In this document: positions 27,430-35,801 of the stretch, one piece after another
How positions within the stretch are numbered: the stretch's first letter is position 1
Layout: every line of letters begins with the position of its first letter
Assembly: GCA_002483105.1 (NCBI GenBank)
Contig: DLHG01000007.1
Span: 62,001-126,000, forward strand
From: Bacteroidetes bacterium UBA7674
GTDB taxonomy: Bacteria > Bacteroidota > Bacteroidia > Chitinophagales > Chitinophagaceae
Direction: 5' to 3'
Length of the DNA: 64,000 nucleotides
Translations under genes and position numbers: made by a program
Notes under the pieces: model-generated
Told to the model about the DNA's origin: nothing
Databases searched by the model: none
What the model saw: only the letters and a program-made list of their open reading frames with translations

Positions 27430-28776
27430 TTACACAGTAGCAACATGAATAGGATCTGCATAGTGCGCAAGACCGTAATTCCTTGTTTGCGACTCTTCAG
27501 GATTCAATATGTGCCATTCAAATTCATCGCGGAAGTGGCGGATGGCTGCGGCTACAGGCCATGCTGCGGCATCACCCAGCGGACAGATGGTATTACCTTC
27601 TATCCTGCGCTGGATATCCCATAACAGATCTATATCGCTCATCTTGCCTTTTCCGTATTCTATATTCTTCAGTATCTTATACATCCAGCCGGTTCCTTCA
27701 CGGCAAGGGCTGCATTGACCGCAACTTTCATGATTGTAGAAGTGTGCTAAGCTCATAGTATGACGAACAACACACTGGTCTTCATCCATTACGATAAAAC
27801 CACCCGAACCCATCATAGTACCTGTGGCAAATCCGCCATCGGCCAGGCTCTCGTAGTTCATATAGCGTGTTTCACCTTTTGCTGTTTTCAACAAGAGGTT
27901 AGCAGGCACTATAGGCACTGAAGAACCACCAGGGATACAAGCCTTCAGGCGTTTGCCTTTAGGGATACCACCACAATATTCATCACTATATATAAACTCC
28001 TCTACAGAGCAGGTCATATCAATTTCATAAATACCCGGCTTGTTGATGTTACCACAAACAGACAGCAACTTAGTTCCTGTCGATTTGCCCACACCTATCT
28101 TGGCATACTCATCACCACCATTGTTGATAATAGGTACTACTGCTGCAATAGTTTCAACATTGTTCACCACGGTAGGGCGCATCCATACACCCTGTATCGC
28201 GGGGAATGGAGGTTTGATACGCGGGTTACCACGCTTACCTTCCAGTGATTCTATCAACGCTGTTTCTTCACCACATATATAAGCACCACCACCACGCTGC
28301 ACATATATTTCGCAATCGAAGCCGGAACCTAAGATATTTTTACCGAGCCAGCCATTGTTCTTTGCTTCAGTAATAGCTTGTTCCAGTATGTCCACTATCC
28401 ATGCGTACTCACCACGGATGTATATATAAGTAACATTGCTACCCAGTGCAAAGCTGCTCACTATCAGGCCTTCCACGAAAAGGTGTGGGAGAAACTCCAT
28501 CAGGTAGCGGTCTTTGAACGTACCCGGCTCTGACTCATCCGCATTGCACACCAGGTGACGAGGCACACCTTCAGGCTTGGCCAGGAAGCTCCACTTCATA
28601 CCCGTAGGGAAGCCGGCACCACCACGGCCGCGCAGTCCACTCTTCTTCACCTCTTCTACTATCTCTTCAGGAGTCATCTTGAAGGCCTTCTCTACAGCAC
28701 GATAGCCACCATGCTTACGATAGGTATCGTAGTAACGAATACCTTCAACGTGTGCGTGTTCTAGCAGGAGTTTCAT
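27430..28776 (-). CDS. nuoF: NADH-quinone oxidoreductase subunit F (FMN/NADH-binding)
   Basis: A 448-residue subunit that oxidises NADH through FMN. Motifs: SGLRGRGGAGFPTGMKWSFL (nucleotide binding), GGGAYICGEETALIESLEGK (FMN region) and the N3 4Fe-4S motif ESCGQCSPCREG with a later CPLGDAAAWPV. It is normally directly after nuoE; here three other genes separate them and its start is 31 bases after the GNAT gene. Confidence 0.96.
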   Translation of the reverse strand: MKLLLEHAHVEGIRYYDTYRKHGGYRAVEKAFKMTPEEIVEEVKKSGLRGRGGAGFPTGMKWSFLAKPEGVPRHLVCNADESEPGTFKDRYLMEFLPHLFVEGLIVSSFALGSNVTYIYIRGEYAWIVDILEQAITEAKNNGWLGKNILGSGFDCEIYVQRGGGAYICGEETALIESLEGKRGNPRIKPPFPAIQGVWMRPTVVNNVETIAAVVPIINNGGDEYAKIGVGKSTGTKLLSVCGNINKPGIYEIDMTCSVEEFIYSDEYCGGIPKGKRLKACIPGGSSVPIVPANLLLKTAKGETRYMNYESLADGGFATGTMMGSGGFIVMDEDQCVVRHTMSLAHFYNHESCGQCSPCREGTGWMYKILKNIEYGKGKMSDIDLLWDIQRRIEGNTICPLGDAAAWPVAAAIRHFRDEFEWHILNPEESQTRNYGLAHYADPIHVATV

Positions 28777-28807
28777 CTATATTAATATAATATTATTCTT
28801 ACAAAAT

Positions 28808-29788
28808 TCATAACGTGTCATGATCAAAGGGCGTAAAGTTCCAAACTGCCGGGCTGTTGTATTTTTGCATATTTTCTTCTGTTGAGTAGAAGATAATAGG
28901 CTGTGATAAACGTTCCGGCCACTTTTTAAAAGGACTTGAGATAAAGCCGTTAGCGGCTAGTATCGCAAATAAATAACTGTTCCTGCTGCACAATACCTGT
29001 ATGCCTTTCAGCTGCTTTTCTTTCAGCTCTTTTTTCACTTTACCAAGTAGCTGCTTTTCAGCGGCCTTATGTGTAAAGTAGAAATCGAAGAGGTATATCT
29101 TCCCCCTGTTTATGTAGTAGCAGATATATCCCGCCACTCTCCCGTTATCGTCTGTAGCAGCATAAAGCTGATACTCATTCAGCGGGTTCCCGATACGCCA
29201 TCCAAATGTTGTTGCATTTTTCAGGGAGTGTATCAAAGTATGGCTGTTGCTTTTCTTCAGTAATTCTTCCAGTAGCGATACATCGTTCACTTGTTCGATC
29301 CTGTATCGGTTATCATTCCCTGCAAAATGCACGGAGGCAAATGCACGGGGATAGAATACCTGCTGAACATGAGTGACTTCCTTCCAACCAAACTTAATAA
29401 AGCCCGGCGTGGACATAGCACCGCCAAAACCAATGATGAAGAGCTTACCCTGTTGCCTGAGATAATCGTAACAATGATTGGCCAGCAACTGGAACAATCC
29501 CCTCCTACGATGCGCAGAATGTGTCATGGTATCGCAGGACTGGTATATCACCATTTCTTTACCTTCCACCACATATAGCTCAGGTATCACCCCGTAGTAG
29601 GCACCTATTTCGCCCTGCTCAGTTACAGCGATGAAACCAATGAACTCACCTGAAGGGTTTTGCTGGTACTTCCACCTGAAAAAATCCGTGTTGATGTCCA
29701 GGCCAAAACAATCCTTCATCAGTGGTATCAGGACATCAAATTCCTGAACTCCTATCTGCTGTATCTTGTATGTTGGCTTGTTGCTCAA
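28808..29788 (-). CDS. GNAT-family N-acetyltransferase (nuo-embedded cassette)
   Basis: A 326-residue protein with an N-terminal GNAT fold: FIAVTEQGEIGAYYGVIPEL, then the acetyl-CoA region MTHSAHRRRGLFQLLANHCY. The second half (about residues 170-310) looks like a second, degenerate GNAT-like domain (DDNGRVAGYICYYINRGKIY). The only sensible start is TTG at 29788, whose bases overlap the upstream stop as TTGA; this suggests translational coupling. The likely substrate is an amino group, perhaps on an amino sugar exposed by the neighbouring deacetylase, but that is inference. Confidence 0.75.
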   Translation of the reverse strand: MSNKPTYKIQQIGVQEFDVLIPLMKDCFGLDINTDFFRWKYQQNPSGEFIGFIAVTEQGEIGAYYGVIPELYVVEGKEMVIYQSCDTMTHSAHRRRGLFQLLANHCYDYLRQQGKLFIIGFGGAMSTPGFIKFGWKEVTHVQQVFYPRAFASVHFAGNDNRYRIEQVNDVSLLEELLKKSNSHTLIHSLKNATTFGWRIGNPLNEYQLYAATDDNGRVAGYICYYINRGKIYLFDFYFTHKAAEKQLLGKVKKELKEKQLKGIQVLCSRNSYLFAILAANGFISSPFKKWPERLSQPIIFYSTEENMQKYNSPAVWNFTPFDHDTL

Positions 29789-30531
29789 ATAGCGTTTTTT
29801 AAAAAGCTGTACACATTTTTCACTTGCTGCTTTACAGAGAAATAGCTGTTGCGTTTTAGTTTGCTTTTAAAAGTTTCGATGTCGTCGTCCCCTGTTACAT
29901 CTATCCTGTTCAAAGCCCAAATATTGCTCCTGCTATTGTCTATGCTGAAGTTGGTAGAGAACGCTGCCTTATACCCGGCCTCATAAGCTGCCACTTTCAC
30001 TTTGCTATTTACATTTAGATGAAGTTGTCCGTAAGGATAGGCGAGAAAGTCAATAGGTTTTCCTATTAGCTTTTCCAGCTTTTCCTTTGGGTTCGTCATT
30101 TCATCCTTCAAATCCTTTTCGCCCAATAATGTCAAAGACCTGTGTGACTCGGTATGCGCTCCTATAGTTATCAAACTATTCTCAGAGAGCAACTTTATCG
30201 TTTCTTCATTTATTATGGAAAATCTTTTGTCCGGGCTATCCCATTCATTAGACTTTCCTATTACCCCTGTGCAGATAAACAGTACAGAGCGTAAATTCAT
30301 TTTTGTCAGTACCGGCAGTGCCCTTTCCACATACGATGTATATGCATCATCAAACGAGACGAGCACAGCACCTTGCTTTGCCTTACCAAATTTAAAAATG
30401 TGGTTGACATATTCTTCCACACTCAGCACATGGTAGTGGCTGCGTACATACTGTAATTGTTCTTCTAAAGAGCTTTCTGCAACTGTATTAAAACCTGGTT
30501 CAGAACCTATATGATGATACGTTAAAACCAT
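29785..30531 (-). CDS. Polysaccharide deacetylase (NodB-like, CE4; nuo-embedded cassette)
   Basis: A 248-residue protein without a signal peptide, opening MVLTYHHIGSEPGFN. CE4 motifs are visible: VLVSFDDAYTSY (the catalytic/metal Asp pair), IGAHTESHRSL (metal His pair), and FLAYPYGQLHLNVNSK (substrate-groove motif). It is predicted to remove acetyl groups from N-acetylated sugars. It starts 16 bases after the NTF2-like gene and overlaps the acetyltransferase gene by 4 bases. Lack of an export signal suggests a cytosolic, lipid-linked or precursor substrate. Confidence 0.85.
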   Translation of the reverse strand: MVLTYHHIGSEPGFNTVAESSLEEQLQYVRSHYHVLSVEEYVNHIFKFGKAKQGAVLVSFDDAYTSYVERALPVLTKMNLRSVLFICTGVIGKSNEWDSPDKRFSIINEETIKLLSENSLITIGAHTESHRSLTLLGEKDLKDEMTNPKEKLEKLIGKPIDFLAYPYGQLHLNVNSKVKVAAYEAGYKAAFSTNFSIDNSRSNIWALNRIDVTGDDDIETFKSKLKRNSYFSVKQQVKNVYSFLKNAI

Positions 30532-30547
30532 AGTTTTTATACTGCCT

Positions 30548-30976
30548 TTAAACTTTCGTGCTTTGCCTTCCCAGCAACCGCCAACCTTCTTTATCTTTCC
30601 ACGCCCACACCTGCAATACCAATAGCTTTATCGTAAACTCCTTTCCTTCATATAAGCCTGTTATATCCGAGATATTCGTCACTATCGCTGTTTCCCTCAC
30701 TATCTCAAATTTCTCATTACTCCGTTCTATTGTAGTAAATGTCAGCTTACCATTATACAGGTCAGCTATCACTTCTTTCCTATTCTGCAGCCATCCGTTA
30801 GAATGGCCATAGCTCAGTTTTTTGTGTAGCAGCTTACCAAGTGCTATCGAATCCTTTTTTATCAAGGCCTCAGCCAATGCTTCCCTCGCCTTTGCCAGAC
30901 TGGCCGAGTCGGGCTTTGCCTTGCCAAACGCTACCGTTTGTACAAAGAGCAATGATATGAGGAGTAATAGTCTCAT
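30548..30976 (-). CDS. Exported NTF2-like/DUF4440 protein (nuo-embedded cassette)
   Basis: A 142-residue protein with a signal peptide (MRLLLLISLLFVQTVAFGKA). The mature part has the DUF4440/SnoaL-like pattern: AREALAEALIKKDSIALGKL, HSNGWLQNRKEVIADLYNGK and a C-terminal VWAWKDKEGWRLLGRQST. This fold is a small cone-shaped pocket used for very different purposes, so function cannot be inferred. It starts 8 bases after nuoE. Confidence 0.8.
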   Translation of the reverse strand: MRLLLLISLLFVQTVAFGKAKPDSASLAKAREALAEALIKKDSIALGKLLHKKLSYGHSNGWLQNRKEVIADLYNGKLTFTTIERSNEKFEIVRETAIVTNISDITGLYEGKEFTIKLLVLQVWAWKDKEGWRLLGRQSTKV

Positions 30977-30984
30977 TCTTTATT

Positions 30985-31485
30985 TTAGTTAGTCACCATT
31001 ACACCCCTGCGGCATTCATCAATTATCTGGTCCACCTTTTCTTTCGTCAGGTGTTCCTTATAGAATTTCCCCAGCTGCATCATAGGGGCATAGCCGCAAG
31101 CACCAAGGCACTCAGCAGGCTTCAGGGTAAACATACCATCTTCAGTCGTTTCGCCTTCCCTTATGTTCAGCTTCTCTTTTATATAGTCTATTATGCCATC
31201 ACTGCCATTGAGCATACAAGGCCCTGTGCGGCATACTTCAAATACATATTTACCAACCGGCTTCATGTTGAACATGGTATAGAAGGTTGCTACCTCATAT
31301 ACCTCTATCGGCTGTATGCTCAGTAGTTCAGCTACATAGTCCATCACCGGAGCGTCCAGCCATCCGCCAAACTCATCCTGCGCCATATGCAGCAAAGGTA
31401 TCAACGCACCCTTCTGCTTTCCCTCGGGATAGTGCGTGATGAGTTCCCTTACCTGGTTTAATTTTTCTTCTGAAAACTTTATCAT
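30985..31485 (-). CDS. nuoE: NADH-quinone oxidoreductase subunit E (2Fe-2S)
   Basis: A 166-residue thioredoxin-like ferredoxin. ATG 31485 is preferred over an upstream TTG. The 2Fe-2S cysteines lie in FEVCRTGPCMLNGSDG and ECLGACGYAPMM. YEVATFYTMFNMKPVGKY is the conserved middle block. It passes electrons beside NuoF at the tip of the peripheral arm. It is normally followed by nuoF; here the cassette intervenes. Confidence 0.96.
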   Translation of the reverse strand: MIKFSEEKLNQVRELITHYPEGKQKGALIPLLHMAQDEFGGWLDAPVMDYVAELLSIQPIEVYEVATFYTMFNMKPVGKYVFEVCRTGPCMLNGSDGIIDYIKEKLNIREGETTEDGMFTLKPAECLGACGYAPMMQLGKFYKEHLTKEKVDQIIDECRRGVMVTN

Positions 31486-31506
31486 TTTCAATCAGCTATT
31501 CAAATA

Positions 31507-32757
31507 TTAAGCGTCTAATTCTCCTGCAATTACATTCAAGCTACTCAGTGCAATGATACCATCGCTCAGCAGTCCGTCTTTTATTATCTCAGGATATGCC
31601 TGGTAATAAATAAAGCAAGGCCTGCGGAAGTGCAAGCGGTACGGTGTACGTCCGCCATCACTTATGAGGTAAAACCCTAATTCACCATTCGCGCCTTCCA
31701 CTGCATGATATACTTCCCCCGGAGGTGCATCTATTTCACCCATGATGATCTTGAAGTGATAGATCAGCGCTTCCATCTTTGTATATACATCTTCCTTTGC
31801 AGGCAGGTGGAAATGGTCGGCCTCCGGAGCGTAGAACACATTCCTTTCGGAAGGGAATTCATTCTCCAGCTTTTGTATTTTCTCCATCGCCTGTTTCACG
31901 ATGCTCAGGCTTTCCCATATCTCATCATTGCGCACCATATAGCGATCATAAACATCGCCGGTAGTGCCAATTGGTATCTTAAAATCGAAATCTTCGTAAG
32001 AGCAATAGGGATCGGATACACGAATATCAAAATCAACTCCCGCAGCACGCAGATTAGGACCAGTGAAACTATAGTTCAATGCTCTTTCCGCAGATATAGG
32101 ACCTGCACCAATGCACCTGTCCATAAATATGCGGTTACGATTCAACAGGTTCTCAAATTCCTTCATCACCTTCGGAAACTCGTCGATGAACTTTTTAATT
32201 TTTGCAAAAGCAGTTTCAGAGAAGTTGCGTTCAAATCCACCCACACGACCCATATTAGTCGTTAAGCGGGAACCGCAAACCTCTTCGTATATTTCATAAA
32301 TCAGCTCACGCCATTGGAATACATACGTAAAGCCTGTTAAGGCACCGGTATCCACTGCCACAACCGAGTTACAAACAAGGTGGTCAGCAATACGGGCAAG
32401 CTCCATTACAATTACACGCAGGTAGTCAACACGCTTAGGCGTTTTAATACCCAGCAGTTTTTCTACCGTCATATGCCAGCCCATATTGTTGATAGGGGAC
32501 GAGCAATAGTTCAGCCTGTCTGTAAGAGTAGTAATCTGGTAATACGGCCTGCGTTCCGCAATCTTTTCAAATGCGCGGTGTATATAGCCGATAGTTGGTT
32601 TGGCGTCAAGTACGCGCTCACCATCTATTTCCAGTATATTCTGAAACACACCATGCGTAGCCGGGTGCGTTGGCCCCAGGTTCAGCGTGGTGGTCTGCTT
32701 TTGTAAACTTTCGTCAGTCAGCTTTATGTGCTGCTGTTTTTGCTCTAATTCTGTCAT
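31507..32757 (-). CDS. nuoD: NADH-quinone oxidoreductase subunit D
   Basis: A 416-residue quinone-reducing subunit related to the large NiFe-hydrogenase subunit. Motifs: LNLGPTHPATHGVFQNILEI (quinone-headgroup His), GYIHRAFEKIAE, DRLNYCSSPINNMGW, GRVGGFERNF and a C-terminal VIAGELDA. It is separate from nuoC (not fused as in E. coli). The 79-base spacer to nuoC holds a TCAAAATTCAAAA element. Confidence 0.96.
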   Translation of the reverse strand: MTELEQKQQHIKLTDESLQKQTTTLNLGPTHPATHGVFQNILEIDGERVLDAKPTIGYIHRAFEKIAERRPYYQITTLTDRLNYCSSPINNMGWHMTVEKLLGIKTPKRVDYLRVIVMELARIADHLVCNSVVAVDTGALTGFTYVFQWRELIYEIYEEVCGSRLTTNMGRVGGFERNFSETAFAKIKKFIDEFPKVMKEFENLLNRNRIFMDRCIGAGPISAERALNYSFTGPNLRAAGVDFDIRVSDPYCSYEDFDFKIPIGTTGDVYDRYMVRNDEIWESLSIVKQAMEKIQKLENEFPSERNVFYAPEADHFHLPAKEDVYTKMEALIYHFKIIMGEIDAPPGEVYHAVEGANGELGFYLISDGGRTPYRLHFRRPCFIYYQAYPEIIKDGLLSDGIIALSSLNVIAGELDA

Positions 32758-32836
32758 TGATCAAGTCAAAATTCAAAATTACTTTCGCTTTGCTCAGTGA
32801 GCTTCGCTAAGTTCAAAAAAGTGCAATGCTCCGCAC
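32758..32836. repeat. AT-rich repeat in the nuoC-nuoD spacer
   Basis: The 79-base spacer holds CAAGTCAAAATTCAAAATTA (32762-32781), a member of the same family as the spacers at 24.05 and 33.35 kb, and an imperfect direct repeat of GCTTTGCTCAGTGAGCTTCG. Confidence 0.5.
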
Positions 32837-33331
32837 TTACCTACCAAACATCTCATCATCCTTATCTACGCGTGTCGGGTCTTCCAACTTATATTCTTTG
32901 CGCATTGGGAAGTAATCCATTTCATCTACGTTCAATATCCTTCTCAGGTCAGGGTGGCCAGTGAAGTTCACACCGTAGAAATCATAGGTCTCTCTTTCCA
33001 TCCAGTTAGCTCCTGAGAACAACGTTGTCGCCGTCCTGATGTCAGGTTGTGCAACAGGTATATATGCCTTCATGCGTACACGCACATTGGCCACAAGGCT
33101 ATGCAGGTGATATACCACGCAAAGCTCCTCGTTTTTCCTGTCGGGGTAATGCACAGCTGTGAGATCGGTGAGGAACGCAAAGCCTTCATTATATAGGTAT
33201 TGCATCACCTCGATATTCTGCGAAGCAGCCACCGTGAATGTGAGCATACCGTATGGCTCGTCAAAGCTGATGTTTGCTTCGCCAAATGTGCTTACCAGTT
33301 TTTCTTTTACTATTTCTTTGGTCAATGACAT
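32837..33331 (-). CDS. nuoC: NADH-quinone oxidoreductase subunit C
   Basis: A 164-residue subunit of the quinone-reducing module. The family block is VRMKAYIPVAQPDIRTATTL, followed by WMERETYDFYGVNFTGHPDL and RRILNVDEMDYFPMRKEY. The N-terminal half is the variable alpha/beta domain. No catalytic residues are expected; it is a structural partner of NuoD. Confidence 0.95.
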   Translation of the reverse strand: MSLTKEIVKEKLVSTFGEANISFDEPYGMLTFTVAASQNIEVMQYLYNEGFAFLTDLTAVHYPDRKNEELCVVYHLHSLVANVRVRMKAYIPVAQPDIRTATTLFSGANWMERETYDFYGVNFTGHPDLRRILNVDEMDYFPMRKEYKLEDPTRVDKDDEMFGR

Positions 33332-33334
33332 ATT

Positions 33335-33396
33335 AATTCAAAATTCAAAATTCAAAAAGTAAAACACTTAGGGTTTTGACTTTTGAATTTTGACTT
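33335..33396. repeat. Long AT-rich hairpin in the nuoB-nuoC spacer
   Basis: The left arm 33345-33365 (TCAAAATTCAAAAAGTAAAAC) is nearly complementary to the right arm 33373-33393, with two mismatched positions and a 7-base loop. The left side is preceded by another TTCAAAA unit. The spacer transcript could fold into a stem of about 20 bp directly after the nuoB stop. Confidence 0.65.
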
Positions 33397-33981
33397 TTAT
33401 TGTATTCCGTATTCTTCAAGCAATGCTTTGTACTGGTCGCTATTGCGCCTGCGCATGCTTTCATTTTTCACCAGGTGTTGTATGCTCATTACACCATCCA
33501 AGATAGCTTCCGGGCGCGGAGGGCAACCTGATACATATACATCTACCGGTATCACCTGGTCTATACCCTGTAGCACAGAGTATGAGTCGAAAATACCACC
33601 TGTACAAGCACATGCGCCTATGGCCACTACCCAGCGGGGTTCTGCCATCTGCAAATAAACCTGCCTTAAGATAGGCGCCATCTTTTTAGCTATAGTACCG
33701 GCCACCAGCAACACATCGCACTGGCGTGGGGTAAAGCCCATACGCTCTGAACCGAAACGGGCCAGGTCGTAGTTAGAACCCATCGTAGCCATAAACTCGA
33801 TACCACAACATGAAGTAGCGAATGGTAATGGCCATAAAGAGTTAGCACGGCCTACTCCTACTATCTTATCTAATGTACTAAGTGCAAAACCTTCCCCAGA
33901 ATAACCATCCGGCGTTTCCTTTAGGTTAGTTTTGTCACTTGGTATTTTTTCATTCGTATTATACTGAACCGGACGAGCCAT
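33397..33981 (-). CDS. nuoB: NADH-quinone oxidoreductase subunit B (cluster N2)
   Basis: A 194-residue subunit carrying the last 4Fe-4S cluster before quinone. Ligands are visible: the adjacent Cys pair in ATSCCGIEFMATMG, a Cys in AIGACACTGGIF and another in VSGCPPRPEA. SLWPLPFATSCCGIE and GSERMGFTPRQCDVLLVAGT are the conserved surroundings. Length and order are standard. Confidence 0.97.
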   Translation of the reverse strand: MARPVQYNTNEKIPSDKTNLKETPDGYSGEGFALSTLDKIVGVGRANSLWPLPFATSCCGIEFMATMGSNYDLARFGSERMGFTPRQCDVLLVAGTIAKKMAPILRQVYLQMAEPRWVVAIGACACTGGIFDSYSVLQGIDQVIPVDVYVSGCPPRPEAILDGVMSIQHLVKNESMRRRNSDQYKALLEEYGIQ

Positions 33982-34077
33982 AATATCAGTCTCCTTTATT
34001 CCCTTTTTATCAGGGATATTTTTTTAAAAATCTGTCAAAAATCTATTCTCTTATATACCCGAAAAGCGCATGTGGGA

Positions 34078-34473
34078 TTAATCTTCCCACTCCAGTGCTC
34101 CTTTCTTGATGATATATATAAACCCACACAAAAAGAACGCCACGAACATTAAAACTGCGTAGAATCCTTCAGCACCTAATTCACGGAAATTAATAGCGTA
34201 TGGATAGAAGAAGATCACCTCCACATCAAACAACACAAATAGGATCGCTACCAGGAAGTATTTGATAGCCATTGGCTGGCGGGCATTACCCACCGAGGGG
34301 ATACCACTCTCAAAGTTGATGAGCTTGTCTGAAGTTTTTCTTTTAGGGCCTAACAGGTGGGTTACCACCATCATCACTACCACAAATCCTACTGCTACAC
34401 ATATCTGTAGCGCTATAGGGAAATAATTGAACGGCGTGTTTTGAGTTGCAGCAGCCTGGAGCAATAAGTTCAT
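34078..34473 (-). CDS. nuoA: NADH-quinone oxidoreductase subunit A, first gene of the operon
   Basis: A 131-residue three-helix subunit. The conserved loop is NFESGIPSVGNARQPMAIKY and the second helix has LVAILFVLFDVEVIFFYPYA with the membrane acidic residues. Its upstream region carries the operon promoter. The spacer to nuoB is 96 bases. Confidence 0.96.
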   Translation of the reverse strand: MNLLLQAAATQNTPFNYFPIALQICVAVGFVVVMMVVTHLLGPKRKTSDKLINFESGIPSVGNARQPMAIKYFLVAILFVLFDVEVIFFYPYAINFRELGAEGFYAVLMFVAFFLCGFIYIIKKGALEWED

Positions 34474-34515
34474 ACTAGTATAATATCCCTTAGAAACCTG
34501 CTTTTTCGGGACTTA

Positions 34516-34545
34516 CAAAGGTAAGTTTATGAACCGAAATAACAA
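34516..34545 (-). promoter_or_regulatory. Promoter of the nuo operon (Bacteroidota type)
   Basis: On the minus strand, TTG at 34545-34543, then a 19-base spacer, then TACCTTTG at 34523-34516. This matches the known Bacteroidota sigma-ABfr consensus (TTTG or TTG, about 19 bases, TAnnTTTG). It leaves a leader of roughly 35 bases before the nuoA ATG. The match is by eye only. Confidence 0.6.
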
Positions 34546-34589
34546 GCCCGCTTTAAGTTTATACGTTTAGTGATATTCAGATAAAATTG

Positions 34590-34597
34590 TATCTTCG
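34590..34597 (+). promoter_or_regulatory. Possible -7 element upstream of the LamG/T9SS gene
   Basis: TATCTTCG matches TAnnTTTG at seven of eight positions. The -33 region is poor (TTTAG). If real, the leader is more than 100 bases long. Confidence 0.3.
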
Positions 34598-34711
34598 CAT
34601 ATCCTACAGATAACAAAAACGTATAACCTAAACCCGGATCGTCAATTATCTCCATTTTATATCTTCTTATCTAACCAATAGGAATAAAGACGCTATAAAA
34701 CCCCAACAAAT

Positions 34712-35725
34712 ATGATTAAAAAAATATTCATTTTAGCCCTACTATTACCTTCTGTACATGCCTTTTCACAAGGCAGCAATGGCTTGGTAGCCCATTGGAA
34801 CTTTAATGGCAGCATAAATGATGTAGGCCCTAATACGTTGCAAACAACGGACCTGGGCACTACGGCAACCGCCGGCTTTAATAATATAGCCAATACAGGC
34901 AGATTATTCAATGGCTCCACCTATATCGATGTTCCTTTCGACCCGGTAATGAATATGGATTCCATCTCTATATGCGCACTGGTAAAACCTACAGGATATT
35001 ATCCTGGAACCTGCCAGGTAAATTCAATTTTATGCAGGGGAACTCAGGCCCAGAGTGGCTTCTACAGGTTAGATTATAATGATAATTCATATGACAACGA
35101 TTGCGCTACCACTTCTGATGCTCATCAGCACATTCACTCAACTGTTGGTGACTACAATGAAATAACTCCCGCTGAATTCCTTACAACGTCAAATGTTGTG
35201 TTAAATACATGGTATTGTATCGTCACTACATTTGATACGGATTCCATGAAAATATATCTTGATGGAAATCTTATACTAAGTGCCGACTACTCTAACATTC
35301 CAATTGGCACGAGCAATCAGGGAATCAATATAGGTGCCGCATTAGTTACTAACCCCAATTTCCCATACTACTTTACCGGTATTATTGATGACATCAAGAT
35401 ATACAAAAGGGCTCTGAGCGCTTCAGAAGCTGATATGTATTGCGATAGCACTAAAATGCCAACATCGGTCACGCAAAGTTCTATGCGTACCAACAGGATC
35501 TCTGTATCACCTAACCCTGCAACGAACACTATTAATATTTCCATGGACAATATCTCAGCACATGGAACTATAGCTGTAGTTAATATGCTGGGACAGACTA
35601 TACTCAGCGTACCTGCTGAAAAACAAAAGACAGAGATAGATGTGCGTTCTTTACCGGCAGGCACCTATTTCATTAAGATACAGGCAAATGACGAGCTATA
35701 TTCAGAACGATTTGTAAAACAATAA
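34712..35725 (+). CDS. LamG-domain protein with T9SS type A sorting domain
   Basis: A 337-residue exported protein: signal peptide MIKKIFILALLLPSVHAFSQ, then a concanavalin A-like LamG domain (GLVAHWNFNGSINDVGPN to GIIDDIKIYKRALSASEADM, about residues 24-245). The last 80 residues carry ISVSPNPATNTINISM and SLPAGTYFIKIQ, the type A T9SS sorting domain. Such proteins often bind carbohydrates on the cell surface; the specific ligand is unknown. It is divergent from the nuo operon. Confidence 0.88.
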   Translation: MIKKIFILALLLPSVHAFSQGSNGLVAHWNFNGSINDVGPNTLQTTDLGTTATAGFNNIANTGRLFNGSTYIDVPFDPVMNMDSISICALVKPTGYYPGTCQVNSILCRGTQAQSGFYRLDYNDNSYDNDCATTSDAHQHIHSTVGDYNEITPAEFLTTSNVVLNTWYCIVTTFDTDSMKIYLDGNLILSADYSNIPIGTSNQGINIGAALVTNPNFPYYFTGIIDDIKIYKRALSASEADMYCDSTKMPTSVTQSSMRTNRISVSPNPATNTINISMDNISAHGTIAVVNMLGQTILSVPAEKQKTEIDVRSLPAGTYFIKIQANDELYSERFVKQ

Positions 35726-35764
35726 TGCACCTTGTTCATTATTTTTTGAATACTTATTACTTTT

Positions 35765-35790
35765 ACAAAGGCGGCTTAAGCCGCCTTTGT
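35765..35790 (+). terminator. Perfect 26-base palindrome terminator
   Basis: ACAAAGGCGGCTT and its exact complement (35765-35777 and 35778-35790) form a stem with a minimal loop (TTAA in practice), followed by TGTTTATA. It separates the LamG gene from the glycosyltransferase; the possible TTG start at 35787 falls inside it. Confidence 0.75.
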
Positions 35791-35801
35791 TGTTTATATA
35801 T

